The translations under genes were made by a program, and so were the position numbers. From contig JAQGDQ010000021.1 of assembly GCA_030141605.1 (NCBI GenBank), forward strand, positions 250,001-314,000: a DNA stretch of 64,000 bases, read 5' to 3'. Under the pieces are notes generated by a model. It was given only the letters and a program-made list of their open reading frames with translations. It did not search any database and had not been told where the DNA came from. Shown in pieces: positions 50,401 to 64,000 of this stretch. This stretch comes from Tubiluchus corallicola (lineage: Eukaryota; Priapulida; Priapulimorpha; Priapulimorphida; Tubiluchidae). The first letter of the stretch is position 1; each line of letters starts with the position of its first letter.

Positions 50401-53400
50401 GAATATAATGAACACAAAAGAAGCCTAGAAGCACCAACATTATAGGAGGAAGAGAATTAAATAACACTGAGCCTTTTTAGTAAATTGAACGGTATTCACT
50501 AGGAAAACCTTTCAGGATGGTTTCATTCGCCACACTTCTTCGTCTTAGTAACAGAAAGTCTTAGAAGATTTTCTCTAATAATAAACATACCACAACCATC
50601 AGCATAATTGTGCCTTGCCATTGAGCGCTATTTACTGACTGTATGCCCCTCATATATGTGTCAAATTACATAAAAATGTAAAAAAATTGAAATTTCAAGA
50701 CCATATATAGATGTATTTACTACTAAGTGAATCTGACAATTTTAGTGAACCTGATCTGGCAAAAGTTTCCGTCGGGTAATTATTTCATTGTTTGTGTTTC
50801 TATTTGTCTAACACATAATTTTTCCAATTGTTGGAAAAAATAGTCAGCATGAAAAACGAAAATACGTAAGCGGTCTAATTACTTAATGGTGTTAAAGAAT
50901 TTAAAACGTTTCTATTAAAATCTTTAGAAACTTCCAAAAATAATTATTCTTAGTTTTGCTTGTTGTTAAACGACCATTATATCCATATACAGGCATTGGG
51001 CAGACAGAATACAAATCTAGCTTCAAGATAAGTAAACTCGGCAGCCAATTCATCATTTACAGAAGCAAGAGGTGCCACTACTGTGCCAGCTGCTTATCAG
51101 CACCACTCCTTAATTTTAGTTGCATATATCACACGTTTTACAACACACATATCATGTATCCACTACATTACTAATTAATGCATTAATGAAAGTTTTTAAT
51201 AAAATCATGAAATACTGTAAAGGCATGCTTATATAACGTTTCCAAAGTGATATCTGAATTGGGCTAATTTATATTCCTTTTATTTATTCTCACAAAGATA
51301 ATAAGTGGTCACAGGCACTAGCGGTGGTAGCCAACAATACACAATGTTCAATTATGTTTTGTTAAACTTTTTTTGCTATTTTGGTAGTGTGATGACAAAG
51401 AAGCAATAAAAGCTAAGCTACTAGAATGTGATGTGATCATTTACAACTTGGAGTCATCTGATATCGTGTCAGATGTGGAATGGGCCGTAAACTGTGAGTA
51501 ATGATAGCATTTTAGCCGAAAAGTAAGCTCTGCCTTTTTTTGTCTGAACATTAGCTTTTTGTGTTTACGTTGAATGTGCCATGACAAGATATTTAAATAT
51601 TTTTTTAAAGTTAAGCAGTAAAATAAATTAAATAGATATAATGCTTTGTTTTCTAAAATTAGTTGACAGACATTTCATAACAAATGCTCATGAAAGTGTA
51701 TTTATTATTTTTTCATAAAGCAAAGAGCATACTGCAAAGAATCCTGTGTTCAGTCGCAGACTTTACTAAACTTTTGTGGCAAATCAGAGTCTAGCTCTTT
51801 ATCAAAGATATCCCTTTGAATGTAAGATGAACCACCGAACCAACGGAGGTAACGTAGCCACTTTCAGATTTCAATGCATCTTCCCTCTACAAACATTATT
51901 GCTCTTGTTGAGTTACTGCATATGGATCCGTACCATGTAGTTGTATGTGTTTGAAAATTGACCAGTGTAACTTAGACAACATTGCTTTAATTATTGTGCA
52001 TTTCAGTAATCCATGACAACATGGGAGAATATTCATCTCAAAAGATATTTGTGCTCATATCAACTGTAATGACATGGGCTACTAGCAAGCTGGTTGATCC
52101 TGTAAGTTATTGTTTGTTCGATCTTCAGCTAGGACTGGAATATCCTTATGCATCACACACACTATCATTTTATTACAATGAAATCATTGTGATTGTGGGT
52201 CAAATAGTGCATAAAGTGCTGGTGCATACAGGCAAAGTATCGTGACAGCACAACAATCTATCATGAAAACACGATCATGCCAAAATTATACACTCATAAT
52301 TTTTTCATGATACATCGTCAGTGCACGCGCATCATGCACATGCATTGTCGGTACGTCATAAAGTGGTGTGAAACAATGACTTTGCTTCATGCTGTGATAA
52401 AGTGACAGTGTGTATGCCACAGTAAAAGGAATTTGAATGACTAGGCCTCAACAAGGCTAGTAACACATTTTTATTGTTATTGTTGCCATTCAAGCTGTTG
52501 CACAAGTACTGAAGATTTCAATCAAGTGTTGTGCTTATCTGTTTCTTTTAAAGCTTTTCTGTTGTTCAGGAAGATCCAGAGCTACCATTTACGGAAGAGG
52601 ATTTCAGAAGGCGACGTCCACACCGGAACTTCAGAAAACACTGTGATTTGGAAAAACTGGTGATTAAACTTGGAAAAACGGTGAGAATTTTTTACTTTAA
52701 TGAAATTTTACAACTTGGGCACATTGTAATTTTCTTTGGGTAAGTTAACTAACAAATTTAGCTAGTAATTTAGTTTAGTTTACTTGGTTTACATTCTGTC
52801 TAGCATTTTTGACCTGATGTTCGAAAATCTTGTAGTGAAATTTATATAGAGAATCTGTAAACATTTCATGAAAATTAGGAATGATTCTTGTTAAGAAATG
52901 GTATACGTCGGAATCTTCTTCTTTGACTGACAATTCTTTTGTATTGTCAGTTTCTTTAAAGGTACTAGTTTACTTTCGCTTGGTTAGTAATAAATTTTTT
53001 AAAGTTGGCAAAGAATGCTTGCTAGTAGTTTTGCATTTTGCATAATAATTTATTTGCAACAAAGCAGCACCTTTAACTTTATGTGAAGACAGCACAGTCA
53101 GGCTGACGATAAAATTTAAAAAAAATGCTTTTTACAGAACAAAGCTAAACTGATAACTTATGTGCTGGCAGCTGGCATAACATATGGAAATGGTGAAGAA
53201 CTTTTGCACTACTTTTTCAAGGTTTGTTATATTAATAAGTTTTTGTGTTTTAAGACAATTTAATAGTTTTTGTTAATAATAAACAAACAGGTCTTTTTGT
53301 GTGCAACATTAGACTCAACAGTTATGTTAAAAAGAGAAAACATTACTAACAATTAAGCAGGTTCCATAACTGCTTTTGTAGCTAAACCATCACTGAATTA

Positions 53401-56400
53401 ATTGGGTCTCCATTACATAAATAAAACATTCGAATTTTGCAATCTCAGTTTTAACAAGTGCCACGACTGTCTTTTTGTACTAGAATGTACGACACTAGTT
53501 CATTCATATTGTTTGAGTTTTCAATTAAATGAATTCAGGTGTATCATGTTGACACCTATATATAGCAAAATATGTAATAGTTTATATATATATTGCTATA
53601 TTTTATACATCACGTTGGGCAACATGCTTATTTACATATTTATAATTTGGTGTAATTATTATCTAAGATAGTGTTAAACCATTTAGTGTATGTCCGTGTA
53701 TGTATTTCATTATGGTTAGTGCTAAGCAATTTTATATCACTTTGGTTTGTTGAAAATTTTGTTAGGCGGCCTGGCATAATGCACCTGAATTACCCATATT
53801 TGGTGCAGGTGAGAACATCGTACCTATGATACACATTGATGACTTGGCTGCGTAAGTATGCTGAAAGAGCCACATTACTTGTAATATTATCAGTGAAAAA
53901 CTTATTTTAGCTTAAGTAAACTCTGACATGTGTATTTTCCATGATGCGAATTTGGTTATCGGTAAACACATCTGCTGCTTTTATGCTTATGTTTGAGGAA
54001 TTGTATGAAACTTTATTGAATTACTAGCTCATTTATTTGATATTGTCAGTTAAATGTTTTATTGTTGATATTTTACCTTCACGTGATTTTCTAAGTCAAG
54101 AAATTACAAGAATTAATTCGTTAAGTATACCTAGGCATCTTTTGCTTGTTACTCTGTTTTTTAATATTACAAACTTAAATATATCATTAATTTGAGTGTT
54201 TTGCTTTTTTGAACTGCAAAATTTAGTGTTTTCAAAAATTTTTGTTGTAATTTAGCAAATCTGCTTGGATCTGTATTTTTATTTGCTTATTTACTTTCTA
54301 AAAGCCGCTCTATTTGTTTTTTACCACCCATGTATACACTTTTATGTTTAGGATTGTACATAATGTGGTGGATTTGCGACCAAAAACAAAATACATACTA
54401 GCAATTGATGATGCACTTAACAATCTTGGCGACATCATTATGGTAAGTAGCACACATCTCCAACTTTAGCATTTCATAATTAATAACACACGTTCATTTC
54501 AATCAGCTTGTTGTTTGAATAGCAAATTAATTTTGTGAACGAAGTAAATATTCATAATCCACTGAATTTCATAATCTTTGTTAGTGCTCAAAAGGCTGCA
54601 TTCAGTTGTGAATTGTGTTGTAACAACCCTCAGTTTCTTACAGAGTTCTCTGTGTTTGCATTCTTTCTCTTGAAAGTGTTAAATGTTGGTCCTGTCATAC
54701 TTTTCAAAAATATATCGATAGCTACTGGGTCTCAACCATTTGATAGCAGAAAATCAACAAATGAAGTCTATTGAAATCCAGTAAAATTTTCTGTGAGAAC
54801 CAAGCTTTTAGATTTAAAAAATCCATTATCGGAGTTCTGAAGTTGAAAAAATGTTGAATGAACAAAATACTGCACTACAACCAGCCAAATTGTTAAAACA
54901 TTTGCTACTAAAAGGGAAAAATGTAGAATTTTGTTGCTAAAAAAGAAATGCAAAATAAAGTACATGATGTATACAGTAGTAATAGCTACTGTACATACAG
55001 TAGCTACTAGCAATATGTTTACTGTATACTTACTGTACATGGTTACGTCTGTGCGACTGCGCACTTCTCAGTTCCTTATGCTTTTATTATTTAATTATAT
55101 ATTATGTAATTATGTATATTATATATTTTATATTATATAATTACACCAAGTTTATATATTTTCTCTTTTTTCTTTTCAGTAGCAAATATTTTTACAGTTT
55201 TTTTCTGGTTGTATTTCAGTATTTTTTAAATTTTCAATTACAGAGCCTGGTTTCACAAAACTATTACTAAGTTAGCAACGTCATTATTACTTTTGTTAAA
55301 CTGTTAATAATATTGCCTTTAATGATGGCTTTGTGAAACAGCATAGGCCATGATAGAGGATTTAATATTCAAAGAGTTGATTTTTAAAGGAAATTTTATT
55401 GTGTTTTAAATCACACTTTTTCCTGTGTTATTTTTGCTTTCAGTAGTCCTGTCAGTTTATTTTAAGATTCTACTAGAGATGACTCTTCTAACAATGCATT
55501 AAATCAGCAAATGCTTCTCAATATTTAAAATAGAAAACTTGCTCCATTTTTCAGCACTGGTTGTAGAAAAAGCTTTTAAATTATTATGGCATTTGTCATA
55601 CAAGCATGATGCCCCCTGTTTTGTTCATTAGGCTTGTAAAGACTTGTGCAGCATCTAAAATTATTCTGACTGGAAATTGAAGATTTTTAATTTACTTCTT
55701 CTGCTATAATAGTCGAAAAAAATTTAAATGAAATACTACAGAAAAAGTGTTTGTGTTTTTTGTGTACAGTCTGTTGTAGGATTTATTAAATTACTTTTGG
55801 CACTGTTATTCCTTCTGCATAAAATACTGTAAGAGGCTATGATCTTATGCCAGTGGGCAGCAAATAAGTCATGTTTTAATTTCTTGTATTTTTTATTTTA
55901 ACATTTGCACCTGAATACTTTATAAATCTAGTCCTCGGCATAAGAAATAATATAAAAAAGCAAGATATTACCAAGTTAATCTCAAAACCAATGCCATTAC
56001 AATACATTGTAATGCAGTACAATTAGTACTGCAGCATAATTAGTGCAGTACTAGTAACTATTTTATTGTATGATATCCAGATGTAAGTGTGACCTTGGCA
56101 GCTTACGAAATAAAGCGATATTTTAGAACTGTAGCTTTATTTATGCCTGTGCATACATTCTTCAAATCAACAGTGCAGGCAAACTAATACTTGTTTGCAT
56201 TTAATAGGGAATAAGCAAAAGCCTAGGAAATGGCAAATGCAATAATATATCAGAAGAAGAGGCTGTACTGCTCAAAGATGTATCAGTAAGTTACATGAGC
56301 CTTCAATAAAAATGGCTTGTGAACAGTGTTTGCTGATTTTTTTATCGTTACATAAAATGATCAAAAAGTTAGAATTGATGAAAATATGTTACATGGTGTA

Positions 56401-59400
56401 AAAGAAGTCATATAAATACTACTAAGAATTTTTATATATACTATTAATTTTGAAGAATATTGAAGAATTTTTATATTCGGCACAGTCTGATGATTGCAAT
56501 AGCTAACATATTAGCCTGTATTCTAAAAAAATATAAAAGACGCATCTTACATGATGACCTCTTAACAAATAATTTCAAACAAAATCTGTCAGCCACTAAA
56601 GAAAAACTTGAGAGGTTAAAATCATAAGAAGAAATTGACGATCTAGATTTAGAAATATGTAAAGATATCGTGAGGAGATGAATGTACATTAACTTGTTAG
56701 TAATTTTTTGTTGAACCTAAGTGCAACCAAACCGCATGGTAGAACACTAGTTTACCATATGTATAGAAAACACTATGTGAAAAAGAAAAACTATTTAAAA
56801 ATGTAAAAATTATATGAGAGAAAAACACAGAAAAACTCCAGAAAAACACAAATGTAAGGAAAATTACAAAAAAAGACCAAAAAAATCTTGATAAATCCAT
56901 ATGCCAGGCAATAAGGCTTTTCAATAAACATAAGCAAATAAACAAATTTAATTGTGCAAACAAATGTTCCAAAAGTCTATTCAAGAGAAATAAAAATTTG
57001 GCCCAGTTAAAAAAAACCGAAGCTGATATCTAACAAAATTTTGCTAGAAAATGGTACTACAACAATAAATCCCTGCATAATAGCGACAAAATGGAATTAA
57101 GACTTCCGACAGCTTTTCACCAAATGAATTATGATTCACTAAGACTTTTTGATGAAAGTTTTTATACCGAAATCCTATTCTAGCAAGAGCAATATCTTCA
57201 ACAAAATATAAAACACAGTGAAAAGACTTATAAAATCATAATACATAACAATGATAAAAGATAAGTAATACAGTGAAACCTCTTTATAGCACTCACTTTT
57301 TGGACTGGCTTTTGCCATGGGTGAACCACGAAACAGTCAGGCATATGTACAGAGTCCTCACTGTACAGATGCTAGAGTCATAAATTTTCCCTGAGTTAAT
57401 GAGTTAAAAGAAAATTCTTAAATTAATCATTTATGATTTAATAATTCACTCATAATCATTCATCTTTTGTGCTGACGCAATCAGAATGGTCACGTGACCG
57501 GGGATTGTTCGGCGCGCACGAGTCTGCAGGAGACGAGTGTGATAAAGCGGACATGGCTTGTTTAGATTACTTGTGTTATAAAAATTTTCGTTAGCGTCTT
57601 TGTTTGTGAAATTGTCATAGAAGTTTCACACCGCAAGTTGTGTAATACAGAAGATATCAATATACAAATTTTTGTGCCAAGTTTCGACTGTTTTACGATT
57701 TTCGATATACAAGTAAATTATAGATAATTAGCTCTGAAACTTGGGCGAAGTGACAGGGCATCGCCACATCTTTATTAAATTTTTTTATAATAAACTTGTC
57801 ATGTTATCAAGTATATAATAAACTGTAGGTCTGCTGTAAATGTCTCTGCTATATTTAGCTTTCTACAGATCAACAGTATAAATTTCTGATCTTAACTTTG
57901 ATAATATGCATCAAATTTAGTATAATAATTATTTCATTTTGTCTAGCAATTGCAAGTTGACATATTGACAGTTAACTTAAGAATGGAAGCTGGTGTCATA
58001 AAGGATAAGATGTTCATTTCTTGGGTGGCTGAATCTGGTTTTCTGCAGAACATAGCAATCGTAGTGAGACAGTATCGGCAGACACTTAATCTGCTGGTAG
58101 GTAGTGATGGTAACTGCTGTATTTTTGCATGTTTTATGTTTGAGTAGAATGTATAACTGCTTGTAGTTCATTGCTGCAAATACATAGATACATGAATAGT
58201 GTCGAAAGTTAGTTTTAGACTCTCTGCAGTAAATAAGAATGGTTCTAACATGCTGAAGTAATCTCATTATTGTTTGTACGAATCTCATCATCACATTCAG
58301 TGCATTAACATGAGTGCCTTGAGAGTAACTTGTGCCATTTCCTTTTGAGTCTACATATGTGAAAGTGTGAAAAAAATTTTCACAATTGTAGTAAAACATT
58401 AAACCACACTATCTAACCCTCAAATTCACACAAGACCTAGGCTTATTAGCATTCTTGTAGTATGGCAGCTTTGAACAATTTTTGCAGATTTTTAGGATTT
58501 AAATAACTAATGGTGATGAGCCACCTGAGTTATGTCTCTGCACACCAGTCCCTAAGGCCTCAAGCTTTAATGTATAAGTGGTGCTCTATTTTTGTTTAGG
58601 TTTAATAAATGTTTAATGTACCATCTTTATCCTACGTTACTCAGTTTAGCCAGAATGTTAACTCAAATTACAAACAAGTATTTACAATTGTCGCACCCAA
58701 CAAAGTTAAAATTATGAATTTGTCTGTGAATGCCAGCTGGAATTTCTGACAGAATAGTAAAGGTATTTAAATACTTGGACCATTTACAATATCATCGTTT
58801 TTAGATAAAAATATTTTATGATTTTTTTAGCCAATGAAGATCGTCATTTTAGGACCTCCAGCATCCGGTAAATCTACAGTGGCTAGCCAACTGAGCGAAT
58901 ATTACAAAATACATCATATCAAAATTCTTGATGTCATCACTGAAAATATCAATGCACTGGTGAGGAAAATCATTGTTTTATCATTGTTTTAATTCTGAGA
59001 TTTGTATTCTATTTCAAAAGTTACTGTGTAAGAGCAGATCCTTTGCCTAAACCAGCATGGAGAGCATGAAATTGAATGGCATGAGAAACATTTTTCACAC
59101 TTCTTTCTGCTTAACCAAGGCGTAACGAGAATGGGATGCTGGTTATGTCCCTTTCTCACACATGCAATTGTTGCAATTCTATTTATAATACTGAATTAGC
59201 TGGTTAATTCTGGTAGTCTGGCAATGGTGATTCTTTTCATATTGAACAGGAGAGTATAGGTTTTAATGGAACTTTATCTAATGAAGTTTTGATTTATTAT
59301 TTTTAAAGTGGTTTATAGTTGAACAGTTTTTTAGGAATGGAGTGCTGCCAGAGCTGGTGACGAAGATTATGAAGATGATGATAAGGAAGCAGAAGCTGAC

Positions 59401-62400
59401 AAGGAGCTACTTGACCTAATTAACGAATCTAAAGAAACAATTCAAGGTATGATGTAAAAAATATTTTGATATATGAAACATTTCAGAAATTCCAATGTTT
59501 AATTGCAAACCAATTCAAAATGACAATAAAGTGTTTTAAACATATGGATTTTTTACACATGTTATTATCAGAATTAGGGAGCATTTGTATCTCAAGAATA
59601 CAAAACAAACACTGCTATACTGCAGTTTGTTGGTGAGTATATTTAGGTTTACTTAGATCACATCTTGTTTGGAGTGGCAATCACTAGTTAGTTTAAGCAA
59701 GAAAAGGTAAACAAAAAACTCTGCGAAAAGTATTATAAATCTATTCATGCTTTTTATTTTTATACTTAATAGCTAGGCACGATACATTTAATATTATCAG
59801 CGAATCATACATGCAGTCTGCTAATACAACTAACACAAATTATAAACTAATATCATTTTCTTCATAGGCAGAGCGTAGCTGTAATAGTCAAACAAATCAT
59901 ATTGAAGTATGTGAAATGGTTAGCTGTGAAAACTAAAACATAGGGAGGTGTAATTTCTTTGCATTTTTTTGCTTGTTAAACAAAACCATACTTTTTACAG
60001 AGTTTGACCAAATATGACTAACTCCAGAGATATAGTGCAGTGATTACTTTTTATTAAATTATTTTCCATATAATGAAAGGACATAATAACTAAAAGTTAT
60101 TTTTACATGATTATCTCATTTAGGTTAACAATCATTCGCATTTGATAATTTCATATCTTATTACACTATATTACCTATTATTATTTAGTCATTTGGTAAT
60201 TTCTTTTTTAATGTTTTTCTATCGCAGGTCGCATTGGTGATGAGTACATACTGGGTTTCATGAAGAAGAAGCTGCAGTCCACGCCCTGTCAAAATCAAGG
60301 ATACATTCTAGATGGCTTCCCAAAATTAACTTCTCAAGCTAGTGGCCTTTTTACTGGTGCATTTTTTCTACATATAGTTTAAAAATGGATATTTTGTAGA
60401 CAGACAGACAGACAGACAGACAGAGTACTGTACCAAGTTTCGCTTTCAGCAAAATGATTTGGTCATCATTAAATGTCCCCGTCTATGGTACATGGGTGCA
60501 GACTAGTATGTACGGCAGTTAAAATAATAAACTAAGTGATGAATAATAAATGGATGAGCTCCTGACTATATTGAATGTGTATAGATAAAAAGAACAAACT
60601 CAAAGTAAAGTGCAACAGGATAATAAAGAAGTTCTGATGATTTTGCATTACAGTTTTCATGGATAAAGTAGCTGTTATTGGTAAATTTGTCTTACTAAAC
60701 AAAATGATTAATCGACCAAACATATGAATTAGGGACATTTCTATCAGAAGTAAAAAGAAGAAAAAGGCACTAATAATATACTGTAAACATGGTTTCAATC
60801 ATCTATATTCTGCACGGTTGATTCTTTTTCATCCCAGCTGTATTGACAACTGATCTAATGCCATTCATTCTTTGAACTCTTTTTACTTTTTCTTGCTTTT
60901 TGTTATAGCAGTTTTTGTGTTGAGCCAATGAGCGAAGCATTTCTTTAAGAATGCAGTATCTATTTCAATGAGTAATTAATTATTTAGCTAAGCAGTGTTT
61001 AATTTATCTTTAATTAGCTGATGAAATGGAAGAAGCGGAAGAAGATGCAGTAGCAAAACCCAAGATGCCCGGTAAGCATGGTTGCAGCATCTTGTCATGA
61101 TTGCTTTTATTGCAAAACTGTGTGATAAATATGCATAAATCCATGGTGTTCTTTGCTATTGAACTAGAATATCATTTCAATATATGGAAGTTAAAATTAT
61201 TTTAGTTATCTTATGTGCAATCTATTTTTCTGGATGTTTAGCTAAGCATCGTATAGATGGCAGCACATACTTATTTCAGACGATAGATTCACAACTACTA
61301 AAATAACGTGCACAAACTAAGTTTACTTCTGATATTTGAGAAATCGCACATAACATAAAAACCATTTTATGAAAGTACATATAATGTATAGTTGTGAATA
61401 AACTTTATTAACTTCAAGCAAGCTATGCGGCACTCCTTAATGAGCCACATTTCCTGAAGCAATGCAGTTTCGTTTTTGATTTTTTTTCTAACACGGGTCT
61501 CTTAGGATTAAAATAAAATAAAAGTTCTACAATTTAAATTCTTTGCCACTAGTAAAGAATTTGACAATCCCCATAATGTACTACATTTTGATATTAACAG
61601 CAACATGGTTAGTTCTTGAACTACATACTGTAACTGTAGTGATGTTCCTGTTTACTGAACTAAGGTAGATAATTAGATTTTAAAAATACTTGTCACCCAT
61701 GCAGCATATTTCATTTACAGGTCCAGAAATTAGCAAACCACCTATTCTCTTGTAATCGCCAACCTAAATGTTTACCAGAGCCAGCATTAGTTAACTTGCA
61801 AATAGATCAAATATATGCGGGCTACATTACAAGATACACTGCTTTATGAATATGAAGCAGTTGTCTACAGATTTACAACGTATTTAGGATTTTCCACAGC
61901 CTATTTTACATCAGGCGGGATTGCATGGACAAAGACCTAAAGCTCGTTACTTTAAGTGCACCATGTATGTGTACAATTCGCTTCTCTTTATTTCTTTTAT
62001 GCTGTGAAAGACACAAGTTGCTGCTTACATCTCTCTAATTGCTGCCAGCAATTCAAACTAAAAAACAACCATGAAGTAAATTCCTGTTTAAAGCAATTAA
62101 TGAAGCCATTTGTGTCAGGCTTGCCCGGGTAATTACATCTGGATTACTACTCAGCATCGCTTCTAATTGTATTTTGCGAGTTTGCCCTGCAGTGACGTCA
62201 TTTTAGTACTCGTGGGTATACCTTTCATCTTTTCTTTCATTAGTTAACCTAATGATAAACAGCTATTTTATGTCTTATGACCAAAGTGCAATCTCCGAAA
62301 GTGCTGAGATGCTGAGATGTTTTTCTTCCATTATTTCCAGCCGTTATTATGTTTTGTAATAAATATTTAAGCTCTTAATTGACTGTTTATTGTTGTATTT

Positions 62401-62641
62401 CTGTCTCTTTTATCTCTTTTACCTAACTGTTTTTATTACACAGAGGTGGTCATTTGTCTAGAAGCTAGCGATGATTTTCTGAAAGACAGAGTAATGAATT
62501 TACCGGAGGTGGTAGTCAATGGTACTCATAATGAGGAGGCAGGATTTCTTCGTCGACTAGATGCATATAGAAAGACAAACACGGATGATGAAACAGTCCT
62601 CAACTTCTTTGATGAACACGAGATTCATCCTTATCGAATTG
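47448..62641 (+). CDS. AK7: Adenylate kinase 7, ciliary (3' end beyond window)
   Basis: Fifteen coding exons: 47448-47540, 50095-50268, 51388-51493, 52007-52101, 52570-52680, 53138-53221, 53766-53851, 54352-54442, 56208-56285, 57947-58096, 58831-58959, 59335-59446, 60228-60356, 61018-61071 and 62444-62641. All junctions are GT-AG and keep one frame for 563 residues; the final donor leaves phase 1, so more exons follow. The ATG has a strong context (GCCATGG). The N-terminal half is the NAD-epimerase-like fold of AK7: [52 protein letters not shown]. The kinase follows with P-loop GPPASGKS (about residues 364-371), [10 protein letters not shown] and the LID side [18 protein letters not shown]7 interconverts ATP, AMP and ADP in axonemes. 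Human AK7 has about 160 further residues, including the C-terminal Dpy-30-like motif, not seen here. Acidic inserts (exons 2, 12 and 14) are also a family habit. Confidence 0.95.
48370..48920. repeat. Degenerate tandem repeat, about 3.5 units of 130-160 bp
   Basis: In AK7 intron 1 a unit with the order CCACCAA, ATGGATCATCATGAA, TACTA, TTGACAGAGTT, TTTTTGATTTG recurs at roughly 48470, 48605, 48745 and 48902. The copies differ at many positions and by indels, so the array is old. Confidence 0.65.
55250..55345. mobile_element. Short palindromic MITE-like element, copy 2
   Basis: Ends GGTTTCACAAA and CTTTGTGAAAC are inverse. The core ACGTCATTATTAC matches the reverse complement of the element at 3137-3238. 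It lies in AK7 intron 8. Confidence 0.6.
55995..56032. repeat. Two abutting short palindromes
   Basis: CATTACAATACATTGTAATG (55995-56014) is a near-perfect palindrome. GCAGTACAATTAGTACTGC (56014-56032) is a hairpin with 7-bp arms. They share one base, inside AK7 intron 8. Confidence 0.6.
56450..57940. other. AK7 intron 9, low complexity, no exon seen
   Basis: The plus strand is A-rich between about 56500 and 57050 and gives Lys/Glu-rich frames broken by many stops. No similarity to a known family is recognisable. It may be a decayed insertion. Confidence 0.35.
60398..60424. repeat. (GACA)n tetranucleotide microsatellite
   Basis: Six to seven GACA units, 40 bp downstream of AK7 exon 13. Confidence 0.9.
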
Positions 62642-64000
62642 GTATTGTTGGTATTCTTGTTAGTAATTTAACTTGTAAACATTGTCACTGAAACAGTTAG
62701 TCTATCAGCACTGCAAGTAATTGTTGAAGCAAGTGCTTTCTTTGTTTGCGTTTATTATTGTCCTTAGTATAGTCGTGCAGTCATTGAGCAGCTTAATAAA
62801 AACTGAATTTTACGAGTCTAGGAAAAATTGTTTGAAATTAGACAAATTTGAGAAAGGAATTGTCCTTAGCATATAGGAGAAATCTGTGTTTATACTAAGG
62901 TGCTAAATGTTTCTAGGCAGAAGTCAAAAAACTAAATGACATAGACATAATAGAAACTTGAGGCAGTTGACTTTAAAGCTTCATGAGTTTAGTCTGCCAC
63001 TGCAGCTGCAGTCGTCATCATCATTGTTGTTGCTGTGATGTTTCACCATCGCTGCTGCTCCTATGCTATAGTTGTCACTATTGTACTTGTTGTTTGTGCT
63101 GTTGTTGCTGGCAGTGCACTGGTAGCCCTGCTGTTGTTATCAGTGTCAATGTTTATGTTGTTGCTGTCGCTATTGCATTTTGTTTAAAACTTAGAAATTG
63201 TTTGGCTCCAACTGTAAGGAACTTGTGTATGTTGTATATGTTGTATGTTGTGTGAGTTTATCTGACCCAGTGGGAGAATTGAAATTCCCCTAGGAAGATT
63301 TAAATACCTATGAGATGGTATGCTAAACTTTTTCTTAAATTATGCACTAGGCTTTGGCATTCACAGAAACAAGATTTTTTTAATTTGCTTCTTATTTGTT
63401 TTTTCTGTATTTGTCATCATTGTTGATGTTTGTCTTGCCATTGTGGCTATTGATGTCCAACTAAAAAGCTACAAACTGTAATAGTCGTTTTTCTTGCTGC
63501 TTATCTTACTAGAAGAGAACAATAGCAATTTACCTGCTGCTCCCGATTATAAAACAGCTAATCTTTTGTACAGTTGATTTAAATGCAATGTTAAATATAT
63601 AGCGTTATTTATGGTATAAATAACAACGTTACAAGCTTTCTCAACGCTTTATAGCTTTTAACGGCACACAGTAAATTGATTAGATGTGCCTTATGGATAT
63701 ATATATATCGTTGCTTTTAACATCCGATAACCTAATATCTTTTGGGTGTTCTTGTTAATATTATTACACATACACGCGTAAACATATATAGTCTAACATA
63801 CGTTAAAGCCGTAAAGGTCAATTGATTTACGTGGAGCAACGTGTCATAATTATACTGTTTATTTGGTATATTAACATTTTTTCATTTTTTGTGTAGTTGC
63901 CACCTACATGTAGTAGAAGCAAACATCGAAAATAAGAAATGTTAGTTTAATTGTTTACTTGGTTACATTCAAAGAAAATTACTTTTCACAAAATTTAATT
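62642..64000. other. AK7 intron, to end of window
   Basis: This is intronic, starting at the donor GTATTG after exon 15. It includes a cryptic trinucleotide-rich tract (GTT/GCT/CTG, about 63000-63170) that gives a spurious Cys/Val-rich frame. I found no further AK7 exon before position 64000. Confidence 0.6.

Noticed and set aside
52265-52315. Small inverted strings TATCATGAAAA and TTTTCATGATA
   Set aside because: Eleven-base arms in AT-rich DNA are expected by chance; no larger structure surrounds them.
57977-58399. 140-codon minus-strand frame
   Set aside because: It overlaps AK7 exon 10 on the opposite strand, which is strongly supported by homology. It is a shadow frame.
61720-61755. 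Possible AK7 exon after the acceptor TTTACAG at 61721
   Set aside because: The frame reaches a stop after about ten codons with no donor. Exons 14 and 15 join in frame directly.
62983-63255. Cys/Val-rich 90-codon frame near the window end
   Set aside because: It is a translation of a cryptic trinucleotide-rich tract inside an AK7 intron.

Overview
This is animal nuclear DNA: intron-rich genes with canonical GT-AG junctions, AT-rich spacers, microsatellites and several families of small mobile elements. Reading exon by exon I find five protein-coding genes. The gene content points to a protostome, most likely an arthropod: a Dysfusion/NPAS4-type bHLH-PAS factor, a secreted LRR protein of the type often named after the Oplophorus luciferase non-catalytic subunit, and a CYP4-type P450. 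Retention of AP-4 beta and of the ciliary adenylate kinase AK7 argues against a higher fly. A chelicerate (for example a horseshoe crab) or a crustacean would fit, but I cannot fix the species.

Layout. 1-1030: the last two coding exons of a CYP4 P450 (+), whose upstream part lies outside the window. 1031-19506: a gene-poor stretch with small inverted-repeat elements, a tRNA-derived fragment, a 132-bp tandem duplication, a roughly 1-kb element with minisatellite-like inverted ends, a 375-bp MITE and a pure GA/CT tract of about 480 bp. 19532-22878: a four-exon gene (+) for a secreted, probably GPI-anchored LRR protein of 367 residues. 25586-28691: AP-4 complex beta subunit (-), three exons, 557 residues, ending before the ear domain. 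28692-32163: spacer with a nested dyad-symmetric sequence, a tRNA-Ser-like SINE, a TA microsatellite and a pair of CACGTG E-boxes. 32164-43090: a dysfusion/NPAS4 orthologue (+), nine coding exons, 921 residues, fully in frame. 43091-47447: repeat-rich spacer with a second transposon type, a long hairpin, and an inverted duplication that carries the AK7 promoter. 47448-62641 and beyond: AK7 (+), fifteen coding exons and 563 residues before the window ends.

The genes do not form a functional unit: detoxification, extracellular adhesion or recognition, vesicle coat, transcription, and ciliary nucleotide metabolism. The LRR gene and AP4B1 converge; AP4B1 and dysfusion diverge. The most striking regulatory signal is a perfect 14-base RFX X-box 21 nt upstream of the AK7 start codon, which also has a decayed inverted copy about 660 bp upstream. 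I see no prokaryote-like defence locus, CRISPR array or viral gene. The novelty lies in the repeat architecture, the X-box duplication and the earless AP-4 beta.
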